DNA of 64,000 bases from Acidobacteriota bacterium (GTDB lineage: Bacteria > Acidobacteriota > Thermoanaerobaculia > Multivoradales > SZUA-115). Below the pieces are notes generated by a model. The model worked only from the letters and a program-made list of their open reading frames with translations. It did not search any database and was not told where the DNA came from. A program made the position numbers and the translations under genes. The stretch covers positions 49,432 through 113,431 of the forward strand of contig JAJRVQ010000127.1 of assembly GCA_024277255.1 (NCBI GenBank), read 5' to 3'. This document shows, piece after piece, positions 1-8,643 of the stretch; position 1 is the stretch's first letter, and each line of letters starts with the position of its first letter.

Positions 1-1
1 G

Positions 2-1081
2 CTGACGCGAGGCAAGGTGAGTATCGAGATCCCCGCCTGGATCAGTCCCGGCCAGGCCGAGGATTCACTGGCCGTGGCGCTGGGTTACGGCCGCTCGCGG
101 GCCGGCCTGGTCGGCAACGGAGTCGGCGTCGACCTCTACCCGCTGCTGGGTGGGAGCGACAGCTCGACTCTCGCCGGGGTGACGGTCGAACGCACCGGCG
201 GGCGAACCGAGCTGGCCCAGACTCAGGAGCATTGGGCGATCGAGGGGCGGGACCTGGTGCGCGACGCCGGCGGCGGCCACTCGGCCGCCGCCCATCACGA
301 AGAGGCCGCCGCGGCCGCGCTGTGGTCGCCTCCCAACGCCACCGGCGGATCGCAATGGGGCATGTCGATCGATCTGGATCTTTGCACCGGCTGCAATGGC
401 TGCATCGTCGCCTGCCAGGCCGAGAACAACATCCCGGTCGTCGGTCCCGAGCAGGTTCGCAGCGGTCGCGAGATGCACTGGCTGCGCATCGATCGCTACT
501 ACTCCGGCTCGCCGGACGCACCGGAGGTCGCCTTCCAACCGCTGCCCTGCATGCATTGTGAAAGCGCGCCCTGCGAGGAGGTCTGCCCGGTTGGGGCGAC
601 GGTTCACGACGCACAGGGCTTGAATGCCATGGTCTACAACCGTTGCATCGGAACTCGCTACTGCTCGAACAACTGCCCCTACAAGGTTCGCCGCTTCAAC
701 TTCTTCAACTTCACCAAGGATCTGCCCGAGTTGGTGCAGATGGCGATGAATCCGGATGTCACCGTGCGCTCGCGCGGCGTGATGGAAAAGTGCTCCTACT
801 GCGTGCAGCGAATTCGCCAGGCCGAGCGCGACGCCAAGCTCGGCGACAGGCCCTTGATCGACGGCGATGTGAAGACCGCCTGCCAGCAGACCTGCCCCGC
901 CGAGGCGATACAGTTCGGCGATCTCTCCGACGGCGACAGCCGGGTCGTAGAGGCGAAGCGATCCGAGCGTAGCTACGACCTGCTCGGGGAGCTGAACACC
1001 CGACCGCGGACCTCCTACCTGGCAAGGGCTCGGCGGCGCCACCCCGACTGGCCCGATGCCGACCAGGGGAGCGCCTCTTGA
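2..1081 (+). CDS. actB: Alternative complex III iron-sulfur subunit ActB, C-terminal part (cut by window edge)
   Basis: The reading frame is open from the first bases, so the start lies upstream and only the C-terminal ~360 residues are present. Visible are four cysteine clusters of the HybA/DmsB ferredoxin type: CTGCNGCIVAC, CMHCESAPCEEVC, CIGTRYCSNNCPYK, and CSYC with a later CQQTCPAEAI. These would bind three 4Fe-4S and one 3Fe-4S cluster. In the ActB family this domain follows a molybdopterin-like domain without cofactor, here outside the window. The protein would carry electrons from the quinol site in ActC to the c-type cytochromes on the periplasmic side. The stop overlaps the TTG start of the next gene, and the following five genes complete the complex. 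Identity is secure from the clusters and the gene neighbourhood. Confidence 0.93.
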   Translation: MTRGKVSIEIPAWISPGQAEDSLAVALGYGRSRAGLVGNGVGVDLYPLLGGSDSSTLAGVTVERTGGRTELAQTQEHWAIEGRDLVRDAGGGHSAAAHHEEAAAAALWSPPNATGGSQWGMSIDLDLCTGCNGCIVACQAENNIPVVGPEQVRSGREMHWLRIDRYYSGSPDAPEVAFQPLPCMHCESAPCEEVCPVGATVHDAQGLNAMVYNRCIGTRYCSNNCPYKVRRFNFFNFTKDLPELVQMAMNPDVTVRSRGVMEKCSYCVQRIRQAERDAKLGDRPLIDGDVKTACQQTCPAEAIQFGDLSDGDSRVVEAKRSERSYDLLGELNTRPRTSYLARARRRHPDWPDADQGSAS

Positions 1082-1662
1082 AACCGGTTCTGGGTGTACT
1101 CGCTCTCCTGCTCCTGGCCATCGGCTCGGTCTGGCTCCGCGGTTGCCATTCGTCGCGCCCCCCGATCCATCTCAATCCGAACATGGATCGCCAGCCCCAG
1201 TACCTACCGCAACGGGAGAGCCGCTTCTTCGCCAACGGAAGTGTGGATCAGCCGCGAGTCCCGGGCACTCTGGCGCGCGGAAGGCTGCGCGAGGACGAGA
1301 GCTACACCGCGGGCAAGAGTTTCTGGTCGGGCTATCTGCAGCAAGTGCCGTTCGCGGTGACCGACGATGTCGTAGACCGCGGACACCAGCGTTTCGACAT
1401 CTTCTGCGCCCCCTGTCACGGCACCGCCGGCAACGGCGTGAGCCCGCTGACCCTACGCACAGGCCTCACCACCGCCAACCTCCTGGAGCCGAAGTTCGCC
1501 GCCTATCGCCCGGGAAAACTCTTCGAAGTCATCACCAAAGGCAGTGGCCTGATGCCCGGCTACAGGGAATCGATCGGGGTGGACGACCGCTGGATGATCG
1601 TGGCCTACCTCGACCGTCTCCAGCAGTCGGCGAGCGCCGGTGACGGAGGCCACAGACCATGA
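1078..1662 (+). CDS. actE: Alternative complex III monoheme cytochrome c subunit ActE (lipid-anchored)
   Basis: A 194-residue cytochrome c. It starts at a TTG that overlaps the actB stop. An N-terminal hydrophobic segment ends in a Cys at residue 23 that could be lipidated. The next stretch (residues 36-70, with MDRQPQYLPQ and PGTLARG) matches the conserved ActE pattern. One haem site, CAPCH, lies at residues 110-114, and a Met in GSGLMPGY is the probable distal ligand. Its role is to pass electrons from ActB to a soluble cytochrome or an oxidase. In the usual operon actE comes after actD; here it lies directly after actB. Confidence 0.88.
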   Translation: MKPVLGVLALLLLAIGSVWLRGCHSSRPPIHLNPNMDRQPQYLPQRESRFFANGSVDQPRVPGTLARGRLREDESYTAGKSFWSGYLQQVPFAVTDDVVDRGHQRFDIFCAPCHGTAGNGVSPLTLRTGLTTANLLEPKFAAYRPGKLFEVITKGSGLMPGYRESIGVDDRWMIVAYLDRLQQSASAGDGGHRP

Positions 1663-2258
1663 AGTCGTCGGTTGTACGCCTGGTTCTGGCGGGCTCGCTC
1701 GTCCTGGCGATCGGCGCGGCGGCCTTCGGCGCCCTGGAGAAGTGGAGTGCCTATCGCTCGCCCCTGCGCCGGCCGGCTCTCGCCTCCACACCCCACGACG
1801 TGGCTCTCGACCGGTTGGCCGAACAGCGGGCGCAGCGCGCCGAGGCCGAGCGCCAGCGCGCCGAACTGCTGGCCAATCTCACCGGCGAGGCGATGGTCGA
1901 GATGGGGCGTGAGATTGTCCATGGCGGGCGGGGCTTCTGCTTCAACTGCCACTCGATCGGCGCCGAGGGAGGAGGCACTCAAGGCCCCAACCTGGAAGGG
2001 ATCGGTGAGCGGGCGGCCAGCCGGGTCGAAGGTCTCTCAGCCGCCCAGTATCTGGCGCAGTCCCTCTATGAACCCGAGGCCTTTGTGGTCGAAGGCTTCG
2101 CCCCCACCATGCCGGTGGCCACCGAACGGCCGATCGGAATCGACGATCTGGAGATTCTGATGGTGATCGCCTACCTTGAGACACTCGGCGGCAGACGCAC
2201 CGTCGAGCCCGGCATGAAGGCGTTGGAACTGGTACCCGGCAGTGAGAAATCTCGGTGA
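1659..2258 (+). CDS. Additional monoheme cytochrome c in the complex III operon
   Basis: A 199-residue protein with an N-terminal membrane anchor (residues 7-26), then an Arg/Glu/Ala-rich probable helical linker (50-80). A class I cytochrome c domain has a single CFNCH haem motif at residues 94-98 and a Met in APTMPVA as likely sixth ligand. Its start overlaps the actE stop by 4 bp, so translation is probably coupled. It is not a duplicate of ActE: the conserved ActE N-terminal block is absent. It may be an extra electron-exit subunit, or a tethered carrier from complex III to a terminal oxidase. That role is inferred only from position. Confidence 0.82.
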   Translation: MKSSVVRLVLAGSLVLAIGAAAFGALEKWSAYRSPLRRPALASTPHDVALDRLAEQRAQRAEAERQRAELLANLTGEAMVEMGREIVHGGRGFCFNCHSIGAEGGGTQGPNLEGIGERAASRVEGLSAAQYLAQSLYEPEAFVVEGFAPTMPVATERPIGIDDLEILMVIAYLETLGGRRTVEPGMKALELVPGSEKSR

Positions 2259-2268
2259 GGTGCGCAAG

Positions 2269-3642
2269 GTGAACCGATCGCTAGACTCCATCGATCCGAT
2301 CTCGCACCGGCCCTCGCTGGTCGAGCCGGGACTGACGCCGGCCGATATCACCGAGATCGTCACCCGGCCGCTGGCCCAGAAGCCGCCACGAGGCTGGTAC
2401 GTGACCTTCGCCGTGGCGCTGGGCCTGTTGGGGGTTTTCGGCCTCAGTCTGGCTTGGCTGCTCTGGGAAGGGGTCGGAATCTGGGGCAACAACCAACCGG
2501 TGGCCTGGGGCTGGCCGATCGTCAACTTCGTCTTCTGGGTCGGCATCGGTCACGCTGGCACGCTGATCTCGGCCGTGCTCTTCCTCTTCCGCCAAAAGTG
2601 GCGCACTTCGGTCAACCGTACCGCCGAGGCGATGACCCTCTTCGCCGTAGTCTGCGCCTTGATCTTCCCCGGCATCCACACCGGCCGCCCCTGGGTCGCC
2701 GCCTACTGGATGCTGCCGATCCCGAACCAGATGGGAGTCTGGCCGCAGTTTCGTAGTCCGTTGATGTGGGACGTCTTCGCCGTCTCCATCTACTTCACCG
2801 TCTCGGCGCTCTTTTGGTACATCGGCCTCATCCCCGATCTCGCCACGATTCGTGACCGCGCCAGCGGCCTGCGGGCGCGAATCTTCGGCGTTCTCGCCCT
2901 GGGCTGGCGCAACGCGCAGAGCCACTGGCGCCATTGGGAGAAGGCCTACCTCTTGCTCGCTGGGCTGGCGACACCGCTGGTCATCTCGGTGCATTCGGTG
3001 GTCTCCTTCGACTTCGCCGTCTCCAAGCTCCCCGGCTGGCACACGACGATTCTGCCGCCCTACTTCGTGGCCGGCGCCATCTTCTCGGGGCTAGCGATGG
3101 TGATTACCCTCATGGTGCTCTGCCGAAGCGCCTTCAAGATGGAGAGGCTGGTCACACCGCTTCACTTTGACCGCACGGCCCGCTTGATCCTCGCCATGAG
3201 TTGCATCGTTGGCTACTCGTACGGCTCGGAACTCTTGATCGCCTGGTACAGCGGCAACCTCTTCGAGCAGTTCGCCTTCCTCAACCGCGCTCTGGGTCCG
3301 ATGTCGTGGAGCTACTGGGTGATGGTGTTCTGTAACGTGGTCGTCCCACAGGTCTTCTGGTTCCGCAAAGCACGGACGCACATGGGCGTGCTCTTCGTGG
3401 CCTCGATCTTGATCAACGTGGGCATGTGGTTCGAGCGCTTTGTCATCGTGGTGACCTCCCTGTACCGCGATTTCATGCCCTCGAGTTGGGGCCACTTCAC
3501 CCCGACCTTGTGGGACTTCGCCACTCTGGCCGGCAGCTTCGGTCTCTTCCTGACCCTCTTCTGCCTGTTCATTCGTTACCTGCCGATGGTCGCTATGGCG
3601 GAAGTCAAATCGGTCCTCGACTCGGGAGACTCGCATGGCTGA
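2269..3642 (+). CDS. actC: Alternative complex III integral membrane subunit ActC (NrfD/PsrC family)
   Basis: A protein of about 457 residues with roughly ten membrane helices. Conserved blocks include [30 protein letters not shown] and [10 protein letters not shown], typical of the NrfD-like ActC quinol-binding subunit. It would oxidise menaquinol or ubiquinol in the membrane and hand electrons to the ActB clusters. GTG codons at 2242, 2260 and 2269 are all in frame. I prefer 2269 because a GTGAGG ribosome site lies eight bases upstream and it does not overlap the previous gene. The 3' end overlaps actD by 8 bp. Confidence 0.92.
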   Translation: MNRSLDSIDPISHRPSLVEPGLTPADITEIVTRPLAQKPPRGWYVTFAVALGLLGVFGLSLAWLLWEGVGIWGNNQPVAWGWPIVNFVFWVGIGHAGTLISAVLFLFRQKWRTSVNRTAEAMTLFAVVCALIFPGIHTGRPWVAAYWMLPIPNQMGVWPQFRSPLMWDVFAVSIYFTVSALFWYIGLIPDLATIRDRASGLRARIFGVLALGWRNAQSHWRHWEKAYLLLAGLATPLVISVHSVVSFDFAVSKLPGWHTTILPPYFVAGAIFSGLAMVITLMVLCRSAFKMERLVTPLHFDRTARLILAMSCIVGYSYGSELLIAWYSGNLFEQFAFLNRALGPMSWSYWVMVFCNVVVPQVFWFRKARTHMGVLFVASILINVGMWFERFVIVVTSLYRDFMPSSWGHFTPTLWDFATLAGSFGLFLTLFCLFIRYLPMVAMAEVKSVLDSGDSHG

Positions 3643-4162
3643 GCCCTACGGCCTGTTGGCCGAATATGCCGCCCCGGATCAACTCGTCGCCGCCTGCAAC
3701 TCGGCGCGCGAGGCTGGGCTACGACAATGGGATGCCCACACTCCCTATCCCATTCACGGTCTGGATGAGGCAATGGATCTGGCTCCCTCGCGCCTTGGCA
3801 TCGGCGTGTTGATCCTGGCCCTAGGAGGGGCGGTGGCGGGGTTCTTACTCCAAACTTGGGTGAGCGGATTCGCCTATCCGCTGGTGGTCAGTGGCAAACC
3901 CCTCTTCAGCTGGCCGGCCTTCGTTCCCATCGCATTCGAGACCTCGGTTTTGGGCGGTGCGCTCGGCGCCGTTGGCGGCTTGCTCTACAGCACGGGGCTA
4001 CCCCGTTGGCACCATCCGCTGTTCTCCTCCAAGCGGTTTGAGGCGGCCTCCAACGATCGCTTCTTCATCTCGGTGGAGGCCGCCGATCCGGCTTTTGACT
4101 GGCAAGCGACGCGCGCTCTGCTCGAACCGGGAGCTGTCGCAGTGGAGACGGTCGATGGATAG
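3635..4162 (+). CDS. actD: Alternative complex III subunit ActD (DUF3341)
   Basis: A 175-residue protein that opens with [17 protein letters not shown], a cytoplasmic domain in which the family recognises quinol oxidoreductase partners. Two membrane helices follow (about residues 50-70 and 100-122), joined by a loop containing [14 protein letters not shown]. The conserved WHHPLF element lies near residue 130. This is the DUF3341/ActD family, a structural membrane subunit of alternative complex III. It overlaps actC by 8 bp and actF by 8 bp, so the three are probably translated together. Confidence 0.92.
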   Translation: MAEPYGLLAEYAAPDQLVAACNSAREAGLRQWDAHTPYPIHGLDEAMDLAPSRLGIGVLILALGGAVAGFLLQTWVSGFAYPLVVSGKPLFSWPAFVPIAFETSVLGGALGAVGGLLYSTGLPRWHHPLFSSKRFEAASNDRFFISVEAADPAFDWQATRALLEPGAVAVETVDG

Positions 4163-5288
4163 GCCCAAAGAGAAGGCAATGTGGCCCTATCTGGCCCAGA
4201 TCGTGGTTGCACTGATGTTCTTGTTCTTCTTTCGCGGCAACACACCGCGCGAGACGGCCAGTTATCTGGTTGGATTCCTCTTCTTTGTCACCCTCGGCGT
4301 CGGCTCGCTCTTCTTCGTCCTCTTCCAGCATTTGACGCGGGCTGGCTGGGGAGTGACCATTCGACGGCAGGCTGAGCACCTCTCCTTCAGCCTTCTCGCG
4401 GCTCCGATTCTATTCATCCCCATAGCACTGCACCTGGATTTGCTCTATTCGTGGACCGATCCGGCGGTCGCCGGTCATCGCGCCGTGGTCCTCAATCCCA
4501 CCGCCTTCCTGATCCGATCTTGGGTCTATCTTCTGCTGTGGGCGGCAATCGCCGCTTGGTTTCGTCGCGGCTCACTCGCTCAGGATGCCAGCGGCGACGT
4601 CGCGCAGACCCGCCGTCTTCAAACTGCGAGTGCTCCGGCGCTCATCTTGATGGGCCTCTCGTTGACCTTGGCGGCTTTCGATTGGGTCATGTCGCTGACT
4701 CCCCATTGGTACTCGACGATCTTCGGGGTCTACCTGTTCAGCGGCGCGGTCGTCGGTGGTTTCGCCGCTATCGCGATACCGGTGACGTACGGATGCACCA
4801 AGGGGGACCTTGGCAAGTGGGTGAGTCCAGTCCACTTGCACCACCATGGCAAGTTGCTGTTCGCCTTCGTCGTCTTCTGGGCCTACATCGGTTTCTCGCA
4901 GTTCCTCCTGATCTGGTATGGCAACCTCCCCGAGGAGACGGTGTGGTTCGCGGCCCGTCTCGATGGGGGCTGGCGCTGGGTGACCTATGCCCTCGTGGTG
5001 GGACACTTCATCGTCCCCTTCGCGCTCTTGCTGTCGGTGCGTGGCAAGGTTCGCGGCCGGCGGCTGTCCACGGCGGCAATCTGGATACTCGCCATGCACT
5101 ACCTGGACTTGCTCTGGTTGGTCGTGCCTGCGGTGGCGCCTGGGAAGATCTTGGCTTGGAGCGATCTGCGCAACCTATTCTGGATCGGGATCCTCATGAT
5201 ATTCCTCGCCGGCCTGGCGGCGCGCCGTGGCGCACCCATCCCCGAAGGGGACCCTCGCCTGGGCGAGTGTTTGGCCGACGAGGGGTAG
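4155..5288 (+). CDS. actF: Alternative complex III integral membrane subunit ActF
   Basis: A 377-residue protein beginning at the ATG at 4155, which overlaps the actD stop (4160-4162). The frame is open further upstream, but that would run through actD. About ten membrane helices are visible. WVMSLTPHWYSTIFG, DLGKWVSPVHLHHHGKL and WAYIGFSQFLLIWYGNLPEE are characteristic of ActF, the second quinol-binding-type membrane subunit, a distant relative of ActC. It closes the operon: the next gene runs the opposite way 14 bases on. No cytochrome oxidase genes follow, so the terminal oxidase is encoded elsewhere. Confidence 0.92.
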   Translation: MDRPKEKAMWPYLAQIVVALMFLFFFRGNTPRETASYLVGFLFFVTLGVGSLFFVLFQHLTRAGWGVTIRRQAEHLSFSLLAAPILFIPIALHLDLLYSWTDPAVAGHRAVVLNPTAFLIRSWVYLLLWAAIAAWFRRGSLAQDASGDVAQTRRLQTASAPALILMGLSLTLAAFDWVMSLTPHWYSTIFGVYLFSGAVVGGFAAIAIPVTYGCTKGDLGKWVSPVHLHHHGKLLFAFVVFWAYIGFSQFLLIWYGNLPEETVWFAARLDGGWRWVTYALVVGHFIVPFALLLSVRGKVRGRRLSTAAIWILAMHYLDLLWLVVPAVAPGKILAWSDLRNLFWIGILMIFLAGLAARRGAPIPEGDPRLGECLADEG

Positions 5289-5302
5289 CGCGACCGGGCG
5301 GG

Positions 5303-5734
5303 CTACTGGGCTTCGGAGTAGTTGAGGATGAAGTTGGAGCCGGAATCGGTGGGACTGATGGTGACGTAGACCCCTCGCGTGTCGCTCTCGTCGTCTGCCT
5401 CCAGGCGCCAGGTTCTGCCACCGGGAGTGTCGACGGGAAAGAGCCGAACTTTGAACTCGGCAGTGATCAGCAGCTCTTTGTAGATCTTGCCGCTCGCTTT
5501 CGGATCTTCCGCCACCGAGAACGAAACCAAGCCCACAAGGTCGCCGTCCGACTTGCCTTCGCTCAGCAAGTCCGGCATCGTGCCGGGGTATGCTGGCAGC
5601 CACTCGGGCAGGCCGGCCTTTCGCCAGGCGGAAGCGTCGGGGTCGCCGGCGCAAGCGGCCAGTGAGATGGCCAGAATCATCAGGGTGACCGCGATCTGCT
5701 TTGGCTGCGCAATCTTCATCGAGAATGGGTTCAT
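5303..5734 (-). CDS. Putative lipoprotein, unknown function
   Basis: A 143-residue protein. The start is the ATG at 5734, which has a strong GGAGGAAA ribosome site; the upstream in-frame extension lacks one. A hydrophobic signal (residues 13-27) ends in the lipobox SLAAC, so the mature protein is probably lipid-anchored. Near the mature N-terminus is GLPEWLPAYPGT, followed by mixed alpha/beta sequence with many Asp and Ser residues. I do not recognise a family. It points toward the end of actF and is divergent from the copper-binding gene, with 95 bp between their starts. Its function is unknown. Confidence 0.7.
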   Translation of the reverse strand: MNPFSMKIAQPKQIAVTLMILAISLAACAGDPDASAWRKAGLPEWLPAYPGTMPDLLSEGKSDGDLVGLVSFSVAEDPKASGKIYKELLITAEFKVRLFPVDTPGGRTWRLEADDESDTRGVYVTISPTDSGSNFILNYSEAQ

Positions 5735-5829
5735 CGATCCGTTTCCTCCGGGAGTTCGTAAAGAGGGGGTACGTATCCTATGAGAAGGTCGGTTCACGTT
5801 TCATGTCGATGGTGAGGAGGCGCTTCGCA

Positions 5830-6267
5830 ATGAAATCGGTCGTTCAGATTACAGGTTTGATGGTCCCACTGATAGCCCTACTGTTGGGCTGCCAGGGAGG
5901 GGGTGCGGATAGCGGTAAGGCTGGCTCAGCTCAACCAAAGCAAGAGGCAACTCAGCCGACCGCGCCGACAGGCGATAGCTATTCGGTGCGCGGCAAGGTG
6001 GTGGCGGCCGACACGGATCGTGGCGAGCTCACCGTCCGTCACGAGACGATTCACAATTTCATCGGCCCCACCGGAGCGGCCGAGGAAATGCACACCATGG
6101 AGATGACCTTCCCGGTGGTCGATGCGGTCGACCTGTCCGCCTTCGAGGCCGGTAGCGCCGTACGCTTCACCTTGGTCGTCAACTGGCAGGCCCGCAAGAC
6201 GGCGGTGATTACGGAATTGGAGGGGCTGCCGGCCGAGACGGAACTCGACTTCAGCGGCGGGCACTAG
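5830..6267 (+). CDS. CusF-like copper-binding lipoprotein
   Basis: A 145-residue protein. The ATG at 5830 is chosen for the GTGAGGAGG ribosome site just upstream and because a signal sequence follows. The lipobox is LLLGC near residue 18, then a flexible Gln/Thr/Pro-rich linker. The C-terminal domain runs from YSVRGKVV through MHTMEMTFPV to AVRFTLVVN. It has the small beta-barrel pattern of CusF/YdeI-type copper proteins, in which Met and His side chains bind Cu(I). It may deliver copper to periplasmic or membrane cuproenzymes. A paralog lies at 45273-45728. Metal binding itself is inferred. Confidence 0.75.
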   Translation: MKSVVQITGLMVPLIALLLGCQGGGADSGKAGSAQPKQEATQPTAPTGDSYSVRGKVVAADTDRGELTVRHETIHNFIGPTGAAEEMHTMEMTFPVVDAVDLSAFEAGSAVRFTLVVNWQARKTAVITELEGLPAETELDFSGGH

Positions 6268-6392
6268 AGGCCGGTAAACCAGACAAGAGTTTCGGACGTC
6301 GAGCCATGGCGCTCGCCGTTGATGGTCGGTAGGTTGGGTGAGCAAGAAGCTAGTGTCCTCACCCACCCTCCCCCATTGAGGAGAAACTCGAC

Positions 6393-6868
6393 ATGTCGAC
6401 AAAACGGCTCCGCATCCTAGTCCTGACGGTCCTCGCAACCCTCACCACCTTCGCCACCGCTGCCCAGGCCGGCCAGCGTTGGAACACGGATGACCACGGC
6501 GTGGTCCTCGGTGGCTTCGATGTGGTCGCCTATTTCACCCAAGATGAGGCGGTGAAAGGGCGCTCGGAGTTCGCTGCGGACCATGCCGGCGGCCGCTTCT
6601 ATTTCTCGTCCACCGAGAATCGCGACCTCTTCCGAGAGGATCCCGCGAAGTACGCCCCCCAGTTCGGCGGCTTCTGTGCCTTCGGAATCGCCAAGAACCA
6701 CGCCAAGGTGCCGACCAACCCGAAGACCTTCAAGATCTACAATGGGAGCTGCTGCTCTTTTTCAACGACATGTATCAGGGGCAGCATGTCAACACCAAGA
6801 TCATGTGGAATCAGAACGAGAAGGAGCTGCATCGCCAGTCGCACTCCGTCTGGCCGACTCTCGACTGA
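6393..6868 (+). pseudogene. YHS-domain secreted protein, apparently frameshifted
   Basis: A signal peptide (residues 1-26) precedes a YHS domain containing VVLGGFDVVAYF, RFYFSSTENRDLF and FGGFCAFGIA. YHS proteins of this kind are associated with heavy metals or copper, but the role is unclear. After KTFKIYNG (about base 6746) the frame runs on as nonsense until it joins the AraC gene. Shifting by one base restores a family-like ending, LLLFFNDMYQGQHVNTKIMW, with a stop at 6866-6868. One base appears to be missing in the GGG run at 6744-6746. Without the shift the product would be a YHS-AraC fusion of 465 residues. Either the mutation is real or the assembly has an error. The start is supported by GAGGAG upstream of 6393. 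Confidence 0.7.
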
Positions 6869-6872
6869 CGTC

Positions 6873-7790
6873 ATGCCGTCAGACGACCTGCTGGCCCGGA
6901 CGTTAGAAATGCTGCGCTTGCGCGGCACCGTCTACTTTCAGGCCGACTTCGGAGCCCCCTGGGGAATGGCGGTACCGGCCGGGCCGGTGGCCGCCTTCCA
7001 CGTCGTCGTGGCCGGCCGCTGCTGGCTGCGCTTGCAGGGCGAGGAATCGACCCGGCTCGACCGGGGAGACATCGTCTTGCTACCCCATGGAGCGGCGCAC
7101 GAACTCGTCCACGAGGAAGGTGCGCGAGCCGCCCCGGCCGCCGAGTTGTTGAGCCAACCCCGGCAGGAAGAGGTGCCGGCCTATGGCGGCAGCGGCACCG
7201 CCACGACGCTGGTCTGCGGCCACTTCGAGTTCGATCGAGAAGCCCTCCACCCCTTCTTCGAGACCCTCCCGGAAGTGCTGCACATCTCGACCGGAGACCA
7301 GGAGCAATCCGTCTGGCTAGCCACCGCGGCGCGGCTGGCGGCGGCCGAATCCAATGCCGGTCAGCGCTCCGCCTCGGTGGTCGTCGATCGGTTGGCCGAA
7401 GCCCTCCTGCTGCAGACGCTTCGGCTTTATCTCGATCGCGTGGAGGAGCCCCGCGGCTTTCTCGCCGCGGTGCGGGATCCGGCGATCGGTAGAGCCCTGT
7501 CTCGTCTTCACCACGACACCTCCCACGACTGGTCCCTGCGCGAGTTGGCCGAAGTCGCTGGACTCTCCCGCTCCTCGTTCGCCGACCGCTTCCGCGGGCT
7601 GGTCGGCGAGAGCCCGATGCGCTATCTGTTTCGCTGGCGCATGCTGGCGGCGCGCGAGTTACTCCAGGAAGGGGCGCGGAGCACCGCCGCTATCGCCAGC
7701 CGCGTTGGTTACAGCTCCGAGTTCGCCTTCGCCAAGGCCTTCAAACGATTCTTCGGCAAATGTCCCGGCGCCATCCGACGCTCGGCTTGA
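6873..7790 (+). CDS. AraC-family transcriptional regulator with N-terminal cupin
   Basis: A 305-residue protein. The start at ATG 6873 lies five bases after the corrected YHS stop; the same frame is open upstream only because of the apparent frameshift. Residues 1-190 form a cupin-type sensor domain (AraC_binding/Cupin_6 style, with DRGDIVLLPHGAAHEL). The C-terminal ~100 residues carry two helix-turn-helix motifs: LRELAEVAGLSRSSFADRFR, and AAIASRVGYSSEFAFAKAFK followed by the family signature ending. It is probably a ligand-responsive activator. Its target is unknown; the YHS and copper-protein genes upstream are candidates by position. Confidence 0.85.
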   Translation: MPSDDLLARTLEMLRLRGTVYFQADFGAPWGMAVPAGPVAAFHVVVAGRCWLRLQGEESTRLDRGDIVLLPHGAAHELVHEEGARAAPAAELLSQPRQEEVPAYGGSGTATTLVCGHFEFDREALHPFFETLPEVLHISTGDQEQSVWLATAARLAAAESNAGQRSASVVVDRLAEALLLQTLRLYLDRVEEPRGFLAAVRDPAIGRALSRLHHDTSHDWSLRELAEVAGLSRSSFADRFRGLVGESPMRYLFRWRMLAARELLQEGARSTAAIASRVGYSSEFAFAKAFKRFFGKCPGAIRRSA

Positions 7791-7796
7791 CGGCGA

Positions 7797-8624
7797 CTAC
7801 TGTTTCATCTCGAAGAGGTTGTCTTCGAGAAACTTCAGCTCGTCGATCCCCGAAATGACGATGTCCGGATCGGTGACGAAGAACTCATCATCCGGCTTCC
7901 CGGCGTAGTCCAGCTGGCTAAGAAAGTGTCGGATGCAGTTGACCCGCGCCCGCTTCTTGTCGTTCGAACGGATGATGGTCCAGGGGGTCAAGGAGCGGTT
8001 GGACTCGCCGAGCATCTGGAACTTCTTCACCGTGTACTGGTTCCACAGATGCTGCGCTTCCTGGTCGACCGGGGAGACCTTGAACTGCTTGAGAGGATCG
8101 TCTGTGCGGGATTCGAAGCGCCGCAGCTGCTCCTCCTTGGAGACCGAGAAGTAGTACTTGAAGAGCCGGATACCGCCTTTGACCAGCAGCTTCTCGAACT
8201 GGGGTACATCCTTGAGGAAGCGCTTGTTCTGCTCGTCGCTGCAAAACCCCATCACCGGCTCGACCATCGCGCGGTTGTACCAGCTGCGATCGAAGAGGAC
8301 GATCTCTCCCGCGGCCGGCAAATGGGCCACGTAGCGCTGGAAGTACCACTGCGTCAGCTCGCGGTCGCTCGGTTTCTCTAGCGCCACGACCCGGGCTCCA
8401 CGCGGATTGAGATGCTGGGTGAAACGCTTGATCGTCCCCCCTTTGCCAGCCGCATCTCGACCCTCGAAAAGGGCGACGACCTTCAGCCCCTCGCTCTTGA
8501 CGTGGTTCTGGAACTTGAGCAACTCGACCTGCAAGTCGCGCAGCTCCTTCTGGTAGCGAAACTCTCTCTTGCCGGCAACGCCGGTTTCGGCGGTATTGCT
8601 TTTCTTCTGCTTCGTCTTAGCCAT
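7797..8624 (-). CDS. ppk2: Polyphosphate kinase 2 (PPK2), first copy
   Basis: A 275-residue single-domain PPK2. Walker A is GRDAAGKG at residues 55-62, Walker B is FDRSWYNRA at 111-119, and the lid region follows (LRRFESRTDDPLKQFKVS). This family moves phosphate between inorganic polyphosphate and nucleotides; the length and motifs fit class I, which uses ADP or GDP. It lies 19 bases downstream of a second ppk2 and is probably transcribed with it. It converges with the AraC gene, with six bases between stops. Substrate direction cannot be told from sequence alone. Confidence 0.92.
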   Translation of the reverse strand: MAKTKQKKSNTAETGVAGKREFRYQKELRDLQVELLKFQNHVKSEGLKVVALFEGRDAAGKGGTIKRFTQHLNPRGARVVALEKPSDRELTQWYFQRYVAHLPAAGEIVLFDRSWYNRAMVEPVMGFCSDEQNKRFLKDVPQFEKLLVKGGIRLFKYYFSVSKEEQLRRFESRTDDPLKQFKVSPVDQEAQHLWNQYTVKKFQMLGESNRSLTPWTIIRSNDKKRARVNCIRHFLSQLDYAGKPDDEFFVTDPDIVISGIDELKFLEDNLFEMKQ

Positions 8625-8643
8625 TCATCTGGTACCCGTGATT

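Noticed and set aside
65..1042. Long open frame on the minus strand inside actB
   Set aside because: It is a G+C-driven shadow of a gene with four clear ferredoxin-type clusters, and its own translation shows no family.
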